A DNA stretch of 64,000 bases from an uncultured Clostridia bacterium (GTDB lineage: Bacteria; Bacillota; Clostridia; Oscillospirales; Acutalibacteraceae). The stretch's first letter is position 1. Each line of letters opens with the position of its first letter. The notes under the pieces were generated by a model. That model did not search any database. It was not told where the DNA came from and was given only the letters and a program-made list of their open reading frames with translations. This document shows, one piece after another, positions 53,201 to 60,900 of this stretch. The translations under genes were made by a program, and so were the position numbers. The stretch spans positions 1-64,000 of the forward strand of contig CALCYI010000027.1 in the NCBI GenBank assembly GCA_937907605.1, written 5' to 3'.

Positions 53201-53490
53201 GGAGAGGGTATGTTAACGTCGCCGTTTTCATATGCCGAGCCCGACGCGTTCCAGCGCCCCTCTTTTGCGTACTTTACTATTTCAGCAAAAGCCTCGGGAT
53301 AGTATTCCTCGATAAGCTCATACCTGAACGCTCCCTCAAAATTAAAGCGGTAATGGGGGAATTCTTCAAGCAGCTTTATATTTTTTTCTATCGTATCGGG
53401 TAAAAATACCTCGATGGTTTTAGGCAGCTCCCAGCGCCATACTGTGTCAAGATGCGAGGTCGCTACCGTGTAAATTCTGTTTTCGGTCAT
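50227..53490 (-). CDS. GH38 alpha-mannosidase
   Basis: 1087 residues. The N-terminal catalytic barrel has the zinc residues of HLDTVWRW (His13, Asp15), the nucleophile Asp126 in LPDCFGFG and a later HQFHDDITGTS with the fourth zinc ligand near residue 345. Large beta-sandwich domains typical of GH38 follow. No signal peptide is present, so it acts on imported or internal mannosides. It lies one base behind a 72-residue gene and has its own terminator. Confidence 0.93.
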   Translation of the reverse strand: MTENRIYTVATSHLDTVWRWELPKTIEVFLPDTIEKNIKLLEEFPHYRFNFEGAFRYELIEEYYPEAFAEIVKYAKEGRWNASGSAYENGDVNIPSPEAILRNFLYGNRYFKNKLGQVTRDIFLPDCFGFGYALPSIARHAHLKGFTTQKLSWGAAYERPYNLGLWQGVDGSRIYAELNPLSYRNNFDGTVRGNVQVIDKLAYNGINYNLPWTLCFYGTGDWGGAPKKESVEAIGESISKNEKDANTKVIPATSDQLFNELDVLAKKERVTLPLWNNEFLMRSHGAGAYTSRAMSKRLNAQCEVLADCCEKACVTASLLTSFKYPKNVIDSAWKKVIQHQFHDDITGTSTMLVYNDSWNDYYVSQLQFRGEYEAATGAISNELDTSWCKECAVIVNNPVAAKRKGCVEAHIKLVHNAQYVKVLDKRGREVPSQVIKKNGKEFDIVFTATVESVGYKVYDVQASDAPYSKKSNLAVTEHTLENSRYRVVFNKNGDIASIVDKKLSTQLLSAPIKLALLHNMGELNYPSWEMRKEDIDSEPYAYANTPSFEITENGASRIAIKVTRQLQSSKIEQTVSLESDGDTIRVDNFIDWQERRSLLKAQFPLTCSNNIATYDLGLGCIKRTNNKKNLYEVPAQKWADITDESGSNGVSIFSDCKYGWDKPGDNMLRLTCIHTPAGAFTKDARQDLQDIGRNIFSFALHSHKGDIGASTQFGAECFTKKMTAFQTSSRREGTLGDSFSLLKVNRSNVIVRAVKKSEDGDEIIIRFNEGLGKVTNNIEVSFFEDIVSAEEIYASEEYRREAKIKDGKLIFDLKPYRIKSFRVKLNTEKKKARESFKKLDLEYNASGITSDDYKVNCILQGSGCSLPDELIPESLTVHGITFKMPKASMDKNILIPRGQELALPKGMTKLYILAASVLDDEEITVRTDNKERKLSVHSLREKLFIWDMVGLSQSAKVKDVNIALELTHLHHPEGNLAAQKGYIYIYELDIRNCKTLTLPENSKVAILAMTAVKRFSNTYLASAVTDSADESYKFGEAPPIEKLIDKADFVTIRAGKIQDQIKGGKGKGLKRDNLITNIIRSYTKSEW

Positions 53491-53491
53491 A

Positions 53492-53710
53492 TTACTTCTC
53501 GATTATTTCATATACGAATTCGTACTTTTCCTGGAGTGCCTTAACCTTTTCCTCATTGTCCTCAATAAAGGTGGGGGAGTAAATGCTCTTGCCGTCAACG
53601 GAATAATCCTTGACTATTTTGTTGAGCTCCTCCCAAGCCTCAGCTTCCTTCTCGTAGCCGTTTTCAAATTTGATTAAAAACTCTCTGTGTTTAGGGATTC
53701 TTACCTTCAT
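53492..53710 (-). CDS. small charged protein upstream of the alpha-mannosidase
   Basis: 72 residues, helical and rich in Glu and Lys, no motif that I recognise. It starts behind AAGGAT and stops one base before the mannosidase start, so the two are surely one transcript. No function can be given. Confidence 0.6.
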   Translation of the reverse strand: MKVRIPKHREFLIKFENGYEKEAEAWEELNKIVKDYSVDGKSIYSPTFIEDNEEKVKALQEKYEFVYEIIEK

Positions 53711-53763
53711 TTTTTCGGTATCCTTTCAGTTTTGATAAGAAATATTATATATTTAAAACAATC

Positions 53764-54825
53764 TTATTGCAAGATGTATTTTGCCTTTTCTCTTAGCAGA
53801 GAAGGCGCGTTTTTTATTGCTTCGTCAACAGTTGTGTTTTCATCAACAAGGCTTATCATTTTGTCGCCGAGCCGAGCGCCGTCAATGCTTCCGCTTATAA
53901 TAACGCATTTTTTGCCGTGCTTTTTTGCAAGGAGTGAAATCTTGTACGGAAGCTTTCCCATTAAGGTCTGCGCGTCGGTCTTGCCTTCGCCCGTAACTAT
54001 AATATCAGCTCCTTTAATCTTTTCTTCAAGTAAGGAGTACTCTGCAAGTATGTCAAAGCCGGATTTTATTTCTCCGCCGTATACGGAATAAAGCCCTCCG
54101 CATATTCCCCCTGCAGCGCCCGTGCCCTTTACTCTTGAAATATCATTGGGTAAGAATGCGTTAAGCCTTTTGAACCCATCGTCAAGCTCCTCAACCTGCT
54201 TTTCGTTTGCACCCTTTTGCGGAGCAAATACGTACGCCGCTCCGTTTTTACCGCAGTATTCATTCTCTACATCACAGGCAAATATAAAGTTAATATCCTT
54301 TACAATATTTCGCAGGTTTAAACCGAAAATATAGTTTATATCCTTGCCCTTTGGTATTGATATTTTTGTATAGTTTTCGTCATAAAAAACAGCTCCTAAA
54401 GCCGCAAGCGCGCCCGCACCGCCGTCACAGCAGCCGCTCCCGCCGAGGCCAAGTATAATATTGCTGAAACTGCGTGATACCGCGAATTTTATGAGTTCGC
54501 CCGTACCGTATGAGGTAGCGTTCATAACGTCTTTTCTATGGAGCAATCCGCTTGCAGCGGCGCACTCAATCACCGCTGTTTTACCGAAGGTAACTATAGG
54601 TGCTTTAACAGGTCTGCCGTAAATATTGTGAACATTAGTGTAAAGTATATTGCCCTTACAAATACTTGCCATTGAAACAGCAAAACCTTCGCCGCCGTCG
54701 GCAAAGGGCAGGGTAGTAATTTCAGCACCGCTATCAGTTTCATGTATGCCGTCCCTTATACATTCACAAACTTCTTCGGATGTCAGCGAGCCTTTAAAGG
54801 AATCGGGAACAATTAATATTTTCAT
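53764..54825 (-). CDS. glycerate 2-kinase (GlxK/GarK type)
   Basis: 353 residues from ATG 54825 after AGGTGA. MKILIVPDSFKGSLTSEEV opening, PFADGGEGF, and the Gly-rich LGLGGSGCCDGGAGALAALGAVF block (about 116-138) are conserved in this family, as is the GEGKTDAQTLMGKLP stretch near the end. It phosphorylates glycerate to 2-phosphoglycerate. A single gene. Confidence 0.93.
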   Translation of the reverse strand: MKILIVPDSFKGSLTSEEVCECIRDGIHETDSGAEITTLPFADGGEGFAVSMASICKGNILYTNVHNIYGRPVKAPIVTFGKTAVIECAAASGLLHRKDVMNATSYGTGELIKFAVSRSFSNIILGLGGSGCCDGGAGALAALGAVFYDENYTKISIPKGKDINYIFGLNLRNIVKDINFIFACDVENEYCGKNGAAYVFAPQKGANEKQVEELDDGFKRLNAFLPNDISRVKGTGAAGGICGGLYSVYGGEIKSGFDILAEYSLLEEKIKGADIIVTGEGKTDAQTLMGKLPYKISLLAKKHGKKCVIISGSIDGARLGDKMISLVDENTTVDEAIKNAPSLLREKAKYILQ

Positions 54826-54905
54826 ATTATCACCTACGCTATATTCTATCACCCTGCATATGTAATGTCAAAAAGAATATAATGTATTGAAGTCAAAATT
54901 TGTAC

Positions 54906-54933
54906 TTGACAAATACTTTTTATCTGCTATAAT
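54906..54933 (+). promoter_or_regulatory. promoter of the initiator tRNA
   Basis: TTGACA (54906-54911), 16 bases, TATAAT (54928-54933), 25 bases before the tRNA. Confidence 0.8.
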
Positions 54934-54957
54934 AATAGCACGAACAAAACTGTATAT

Positions 54958-55033
<76 letters not shown>

Positions 55034-55035
55034 TA

Positions 55036-55072
55036 AAAGAACAGACTCCAATATGGTGTCTGTTCTTTCTTT
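55036..55072 (+). terminator. terminator after tRNA-fMet
   Basis: AAAGAACAGAC / GTCTGTTCTTT followed by CTTTCTTTC. Confidence 0.85.
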
Positions 55073-55122
55073 CTTTCTTACAATACATATTGTTAAAATA
55101 CAACAATATTTTACAAAAATCG

Positions 55123-55151
55123 TTGACAAATTTTAGCTATAATGATAAACT
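55123..55151 (+). promoter_or_regulatory. promoter of the YegP-like gene
   Basis: TTGACA (55123-55128), 17 bases, TAAACT (55146-55151). A small leader hairpin TTAAGGT/ACCTTAA follows. A TATAAT between the two elements is too close to this -35. Confidence 0.55.
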
Positions 55152-55196
55152 TAAATTAAGGTAAAAAACCTTAAAATATTTGAAAGGATGAATCGT

Positions 55197-55562
55197 ATGG
55201 GAAAGTTCGTTATTAAAGAAACCAAGACCGGCGTTAAATTTGATCTGAAAGCAGGAAACGGCGAAGTTATTGCAACCTCCGAGGTTTATACCTCCGAATC
55301 CGCCTGCAAAAAGGGCATTAACAGCGTAATTGCTAACTGTAAGGCTGAGGTTGAGGATCAGACTGTTGAAGGCTATGAGGCTAAGAAAAACCCGAAGTTC
55401 GAGGTTTATACCGATAAGGCTGGCGAGTTCAGATTCAGACTTAAGGCAAGAAACGGCCAGATTATTGCGGTATCCGAGGGATATAAGGCTAAGAAGAGCT
55501 GCTATAACGGAATTGAGAGCGTAGGAAAGAATGCTCCCGACGCACCGATTGTAAAGGTATAA
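55197..55562 (+). CDS. YegP/DUF1508-family protein with two repeats
   Basis: 121 residues made of two similar 50-residue units (GKFVIKETKTGVKFDLKAGNGEVIATSE and the later FRFRLKARNGQIIAVSEGY), each ending with a Cys-x-x-GI-x-SV motif. This matches the UPF0339/YegP fold. Function is not established. Start at ATG 55197, eight bases after AAAGGA. Single gene between two terminators. Confidence 0.88.
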   Translation: MGKFVIKETKTGVKFDLKAGNGEVIATSEVYTSESACKKGINSVIANCKAEVEDQTVEGYEAKKNPKFEVYTDKAGEFRFRLKARNGQIIAVSEGYKAKKSCYNGIESVGKNAPDAPIVKV

Positions 55563-55571
55563 ATATTTTGT

Positions 55572-55600
55572 AAAGCCCTTGATTTTAAGGGCTTTATTTT
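55572..55600 (+). terminator. terminator after the YegP-like gene
   Basis: AAAGCCCTT-gatttt-AAGGGCTTT then ATTTTTT. Confidence 0.85.
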
Positions 55601-55637
55601 TTATAATGTTTTTATCATTATTTTAGGAGATGCTTAT

Positions 55638-56111
55638 ATGAAAATTGTTATCGGTTCGGATAAATCGGGCTACCCGCTCAGAAAAGCACTTGAAAAGCAC
55701 CTTGAGGAAAAGGGAATAGAGCTTATCGTTTACGGTCCCCAGGATGAAAACGAGGCGGTTCCGTTTTACGAGGTGGCGCCAAAGGCTGCAGAGGATATTC
55801 AGAAGGGTAACGCTGAACGCGGTATTTTAATCTGCGGAACGGGTATGGGCATGAGCCAGGTTGCTAATAAATTCAAGGGCGTGCGCGCAGCGTGCGTTGA
55901 GAACGTTTATTCGGCAAAAATGTGCAGAGTTATTAATGATTCGAATATTCTCTGTATGGGCGGCTGGATGATTGCAGAAACACTTGGTATCGCTATGGTT
56001 GACGCATATCTTGAAGCGCGCTTTGTAACCGGCGTTGAGGAGTGGCGCAAGGCGTGGCTTGAAAACGCAAAGGCAGAGTTCGGAAAGCTCGAAGACAGGA
56101 TTTATGGCTGA
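55638..56111 (+). CDS. RpiB/LacA/LacB-family sugar-phosphate isomerase
   Basis: 157 residues. KIVIGSDKSGYPLRKALEKHL opening and the GILICGTGMGMSQVANKFKGVRAACV block, with the family's catalytic Cys and Thr, are clear; MCRVINDSNILCMGGW follows. RpiB interconverts ribose 5-phosphate and ribulose 5-phosphate, and relatives act on galactose 6-phosphate or other sugars, so the substrate is open. ATG after TTAGGAGAT. Its end overlaps the PI-PLC gene by 8 bases. Confidence 0.88.
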   Translation: MKIVIGSDKSGYPLRKALEKHLEEKGIELIVYGPQDENEAVPFYEVAPKAAEDIQKGNAERGILICGTGMGMSQVANKFKGVRAACVENVYSAKMCRVINDSNILCMGGWMIAETLGIAMVDAYLEARFVTGVEEWRKAWLENAKAEFGKLEDRIYG

Positions 56112-57003
56112 TTTTTATGAAAGCTGGATGAGCTATATCCGCGATGACGTTAAGATTACAAAGCTCGTTATCCCGGGCGCTCATAATTCAGGCTCGTACG
56201 GTATGAACAAAATGGCAGAATGTCAGAGGGACGGTCTTTTGACTCAGTTCAAATACGGCTGCCGTCAGTTTTGCTTAAGACTTGATACAAGGAAAAACGG
56301 CGAAATTGTGCTCGCTCACGGTATGAGCAAGGGCGACTCCTTTGAGAATGTGCTCAAAGATATTAAAACAGTTATTGACGAGTACCCGAGCGAGATACTT
56401 CTGCTTGATATCAGGGAGTATTACGACCAGAAAATAGGACCCTTTACGCTTAGGTATAAGGCTGATAAAAGCGCAGTAAACGACCTGCTTGAAAAGTATA
56501 TATCACCCGAAAAATACGCGTTTTGCGACTTCGATAAAATCGGTGACGTAACCCTCGGTGATATACGCAAATCAGGTAAGCGTTATATCCTTATTAACGA
56601 AAATGAGGATTATAATTACAGCAAGAACTGTGAATGTATTTTGCCTTGGGAAAAGCAAGTGAACGGCGCGAAAGCTGAGCATTTTGCCGCAAAGACGCTT
56701 CGCTTCTTCGACGATTATAAAACCGACGGGCTCTATTGGTTCCAGACCCAGCAGACCCCGAATTTGGGTACTGAAATCGGCTTGACTCCGCCGTATAAGC
56801 TCGATGAGGATTTAAGGAAATATTTTGTAAATATCATTAACGGTATTGAAGAAAACCCGTTTTATCTTGAAAGCGCAAATATAATAGCGGGGGATTTTAT
56901 GACCGAGGATTATATGAAAGCCTCTGCGATTTTAAGGCTCAATATCCCGAAAGGAAATGTCAAGTCCGAAGTAATTGAAGAATACGAAAAAAGCCTGTCT
57001 TAG
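56104..57003 (+). CDS. PI-PLC X-domain phosphodiesterase-like protein
   Basis: 299 residues. LVIPGAHNSGSYG with His27 and LRLDTRKNGEIVLAHG with His72 are the two catalytic histidines and substrate loop of bacterial PI-specific phospholipase C. No signal peptide or lipobox is present, unlike secreted members, so it may act inside on an inositol- or glycerol-phosphodiester. Start at ATG 56104 inside the isomerase end. The stop codon is inside the terminator stem. Confidence 0.82.
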   Translation: MADFYESWMSYIRDDVKITKLVIPGAHNSGSYGMNKMAECQRDGLLTQFKYGCRQFCLRLDTRKNGEIVLAHGMSKGDSFENVLKDIKTVIDEYPSEILLLDIREYYDQKIGPFTLRYKADKSAVNDLLEKYISPEKYAFCDFDKIGDVTLGDIRKSGKRYILINENEDYNYSKNCECILPWEKQVNGAKAEHFAAKTLRFFDDYKTDGLYWFQTQQTPNLGTEIGLTPPYKLDEDLRKYFVNIINGIEENPFYLESANIIAGDFMTEDYMKASAILRLNIPKGNVKSEVIEEYEKSLS

Positions 57004-57016
57004 CGACAGGTTTTTT
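56987..57016 (+). terminator. terminator of the isomerase/PI-PLC operon
   Basis: AAAAAAGCCTGTC / GACAGGTTTTTT, overlapping the stop codon. Confidence 0.85.
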
Positions 57017-57028
57017 CATTTATGGGGT

Positions 57029-57661
57029 TTACTTTTTGAATACCTCGTTAAAGCTTATTTTGTTGAATTTACTCATAATGAGGTATACGATAATCAGAAG
57101 TACGATACCAAGCTGGAGTGCTAAGAAGGCGTAGCAAAGCGAAGCGATTACTACATTGTTTTTGGTCATACCTCTGCCCGAATCCATACCCTGAGGCATC
57201 ATTTTTGCATCTGTTTCATTAGAAGCGTCGGTGCTTACGCTCGTGCCCTTGTTGTCAGGAGCTTCGGTTGAATCCTGTGTTTCGTCGCTGTTCTGACTGT
57301 CGCCGTTCGGCATCTCGGGAGGAGCCTGCTGGCTGTCGCCTGAGCTGCTCTGGCTGTCGCCGCCGGGCATTTCTGGAGGAGTCTGCTGGCTGTCGCCTGA
57401 GCTGTTCTGATTGTCGCCGCTCGGCATCTCCGGAGGCGTTTGCTGATTGCCGTTTGAATTGTTATTGCTGTCTGAATCAGAGCCGTTACCGCCGTTCATA
57501 CCGTCATGCTGTCCGAAGGGCTGCATTTCCTGTGAAAAAGAAGCCTGCGGCATTCTGCCTGAATTTGTGTTTACTCTTGCATACGAGAAGGTGACTGCGC
57601 TCGTTCCGATCAGTACTGCCGCCATACCTATCATAATAACGTTTTTAATGCTTTTCTTCAT
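57029..57661 (-). CDS. membrane protein with Pro/Gln/Ser-rich tandem repeats
   Basis: 210 residues. An N-terminal hydrophobic signal or anchor (about 8-28), a low-complexity extracytoplasmic middle with three 19-residue repeats centred on PPEMPxGDxQxS, and a C-terminal membrane segment (about 168-195) with a basic cytoplasmic tail. The repeats are also repeated in DNA with a 57-base period. I do not recognise a family. It is divergent from the giant secreted protein gene. Confidence 0.7.
   Translation of the reverse strand: MKKSIKNVIMIGMAAVLIGTSAVTFSYARVNTNSGRMPQASFSQEMQPFGQHDGMNGGNGSDSDSNNNSNGNQQTPPEMPSGDNQNSSGDSQQTPPEMPGGDSQSSSGDSQQAPPEMPNGDSQNSDETQDSTEAPDNKGTSVSTDASNETDAKMMPQGMDSGRGMTKNNVVIASLCYAFLALQLGIVLLIIVYLIMSKFNKISFNEVFKK
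57309..57440. repeat. 57-bp in-frame tandem repeat
   Basis: Units starting GGCAT at 57309, 57366 and 57423; about 85-90 percent alike by eye. Encodes 19-residue repeats; such arrays commonly vary in copy number. Confidence 0.75.
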
Positions 57662-57789
57662 AAATCTTCATTCCTTTTGCTGAATATTTCCTAAAGCTTT
57701 CTTCCTTTAGGTTGACTCAACTATAACCGCTAAAACTTAAACGAAAATTAAAAAATGCATAAATTTCAAAAATTTTTTTCGAGCCGTAA

Positions 57790-57806
57790 ATTACAAAATG
57801 GTTACA
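57790..57806 (-). promoter_or_regulatory. WalR-box-like direct repeat in the divergent gap before the giant gene
   Basis: On the minus strand TGTAAC-CATTT-TGTAAT, exact fit to TGTWAH-N5-TGTWAH. It lies between divergent genes, so it could serve either. A TATAAT (57867-57872) with no good -35 lies downstream toward the giant gene. Confidence 0.55.
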
Positions 57807-57933
57807 ATTAATTTTCGCTCAAAAAACTAACACTAAACTATTGAAATTGTTTTGAAAATATGTTACTATAATTCTGAATTATTTTAATATATAAGTAATG
57901 TCAGTAAGCTTATATATTTTAGGAGGTCAGAAA

Positions 57934-60900
57934 ATGAAAAAATTCAGTAAAAAACTTTTATCGCTTTTACTGTCGGTGCTTCTTATTGCTGTATCCTTAC
58001 CTTTTACGGCAATTCCTGCATATGCGGATGCAAGGGGCGACCTTAGTGAAGCGATTACTCGCTTTGAGGGCTATGTGACGGATATTGCCAATAATGGTAT
58101 TGATGCTATTTATACCGGTATGGGCGATGCGTATCAGGTATATCTTGAGGGTATCTTTAAGTATACCAACGGCTCCGCAAGCGAAATCGTTGACGTTACG
58201 GAAAGGCTTAACGACGCTATGGACGCTATGGTTAAGTTTGAGCAGGCGACGATTGACGCTGATTATGAAGCGGCGCACCCGGTTAAAATCGGTACAGGTA
58301 CAAATCAACCCCTAAAAAGCAGTGAAAAAACGTCCGCTATGGGCTATGGTACTACCAATATGCCCTCCCTTAACGACTATGATAACGTTATCTATAGTGA
58401 CGGGGCAACAGCCAGCTGGGCGCAGGCGCTTGACACGGAGTTCAATTACAAGTACGGTTATCCGTCAGTGGATACTTACCGCAACCGCGTCAGAATTTAT
58501 TATCCGAATACGGTTATCCTCTATGACGGTAAAACGGTGCCTAAAATCCCAATCATTTCGGCGTTCCAGGGCTATGGTACTTACAGTGACAATGGTGCAC
58601 TTACTGCTGACAATTACCGCACGGTAGTTATGGAAAACCTCTATGAAAGCACCAACGACGTGGAGCTTTTAAATAATTATTGGCTCGGCACTACCTGTGG
58701 CAACCCGTTTGATACAAATTACAATTATCTTTATGAAAACGTGGAATGGCCGGAAACCAACCGTGCAAATCTTCACGGTACGTCCACAGACAGCTTCTAT
58801 TACTTCTCAAGTAGTGCCTCTGAGATTGACTATAATGAAGCTGCTGCCGGTAACACTACTCATTTGACCGACTGCACGAATAAGTATCAGATATTCAAGA
58901 ACAGCTTACAGTATATCCCTACGGAAAGTGAAACAAGGAATTTTGATGCCGGTTATCAGGAGGTTCTCAGAACCAAGTGGAGCGGCAATTCGCAGATTTA
59001 TTTCAGATTCCTTGGTAACGCGTTTGTGTGGAACAATGTAAACAGTATGAAGGTTGCCACGCAGGACGCTACGGCAATCTATGTTGTAAATTATAAGTAT
59101 TTTCTTGAAAGCCTTCAATCTAATCTCGAAAAATATGAAGATGACTTAACGGTGGAGAACGCAAGGGACGGAGATCTTGGCTCCATACTTTCCGCGCTTT
59201 CCGTTGCGGCTGCATTTAACCCGCTGGATGAAACCAAATATCCGTATTCAAGCGCTACTTTCGCTTATACTGATGTAAAGGGTAGAGCGTCCACCGGTAT
59301 GGAGGCTGCTGCAAGAAAATGCGGCGATGATATTGATGCAGTTGTGGACATACTCGGTGCTGCGGATGTTGACGACGTTGACGCACAGTATGAAAACCTT
59401 GTAGAAGCGCTTGAGGCTTATGAAGAGAAAATGGCGCAGCAGAAGGTTTATACCGATATGGCTGTCGCATATGAAACCTACTGCCTCGGCAGGAAATATG
59501 CCGACTCTTACAAATACGGCAACAGAGATGAGTTTACACCCTCTCTTCAGACCATTGCCTATAATCTTGAAAAGCAGACCAAGGCGATGAAGGCTGTGGG
59601 TAGAAACGCATATAATTACTATCCCGGTCAGGGCTTTGACGGCGACCTTGACTCAGAAACCAAAACAGACGCATATAAGGCTGCATATAAGAATCTTGTG
59701 TATGCAAGCTCGGCACCGGCAAGAACAAGAGAATCCGGCTTCCCGACAACGACATCGTCTCCTGCTACATCGTTTACACGGAAGACGGATAATACCTCAG
59801 TTACCGACGGTGTTCTGGGCTTGTACAGATATAATGCCACCGGTACAATAACAGCTACAAACTATGATTCCGGCTCCTCCACCTATCTCTATGTGCCGAA
59901 TGCGGTCGGCGTTTATGACGGCGTGAGCGGAGATATCAACGTGCCCGTGCTGCTCGGCTTCCGTGCCGCAGGCGGCTGGACGGGTATTGCGACAAATCCT
60001 ATTCATTATACGCTTTGGTCATACAGTTCTGAAACAAGCGCGCTGCCTTTTGCCTATTCTTATTGGAAAACCAGAAAGTATATGGCGGGAGATTCTGCAA
60101 CCTACGATGGTGAAGACAACACTGATAAAATGGGTGACCGTACTAACGCCTATTCTTCAAGAGGTATGACCTTTATTGAAACGGCAAATCTTAACCAGAT
60201 TTTGAACGGAAGCACGATTGACGCTTCCCCCAATGCCATTTCGACGAATAATAGCACGGCGATTTCCGGTCTGTACAGTAACGGTTATTATTCTAATGCA
60301 AGAAGCGACAATAAGTCTGAGGCACCAAACCCGGAAAACTTCTATGCAAATGCTATTAAATTGACGAAGCCTACCTTTACCGGCGATGATTGGAAGAAGT
60401 ATATGTATGAATATACAACCATCACCACCAAAATGAGAAGCAACAGCATTCGTCAAAGCAGCTCCGGGGTGAGCACCTCCACTGCAAGCGATAATTCCAA
60501 TTATATTTCTTACGGCTCTTACAGTGGTACAATCTCTTCGCTCAGTATGTGGGTAATTGACTACTCGGGCGTTCAGGCGATTATTGACGAGAATGATGAT
60601 ATTCTTACCGATAGTGCATTGGAAATCAAGAAATATTCCGAAGGTAACCTTCTGGATTACTTCAAGGATATGGATAAGCTGACAGCTTGTTCCCCTGTGA
60701 ATGCGAAGTACGAATACGACAACGCAAAATACACAAACACCGTTCCGAATTCAACCTATACCGGCTTTTCGGCGGCTACCGAGCAATGCGCGTACGATAT
60801 CTGGCGTTTGCTTGAAGCAGGTGATGAGGACGAAAAGGTTCAGTATCTTGATGAAAACGGTATGAAGGTTGACGGCGAATATATCAACGTCAAGGAAGAC

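Noticed and set aside
55123..55142. TTGACA with the nearby TATAAT as one promoter
   Set aside because: Only 9 bases separate them; the pairing with TAAACT at 17 bases is more sensible.
57268..57594. Plus-strand Cys-rich frame across the 57-bp repeats
   Set aside because: Shadow of the repeat gene; its Cys/Arg repeats come from reading the Gln/Ser/Pro codons backwards.
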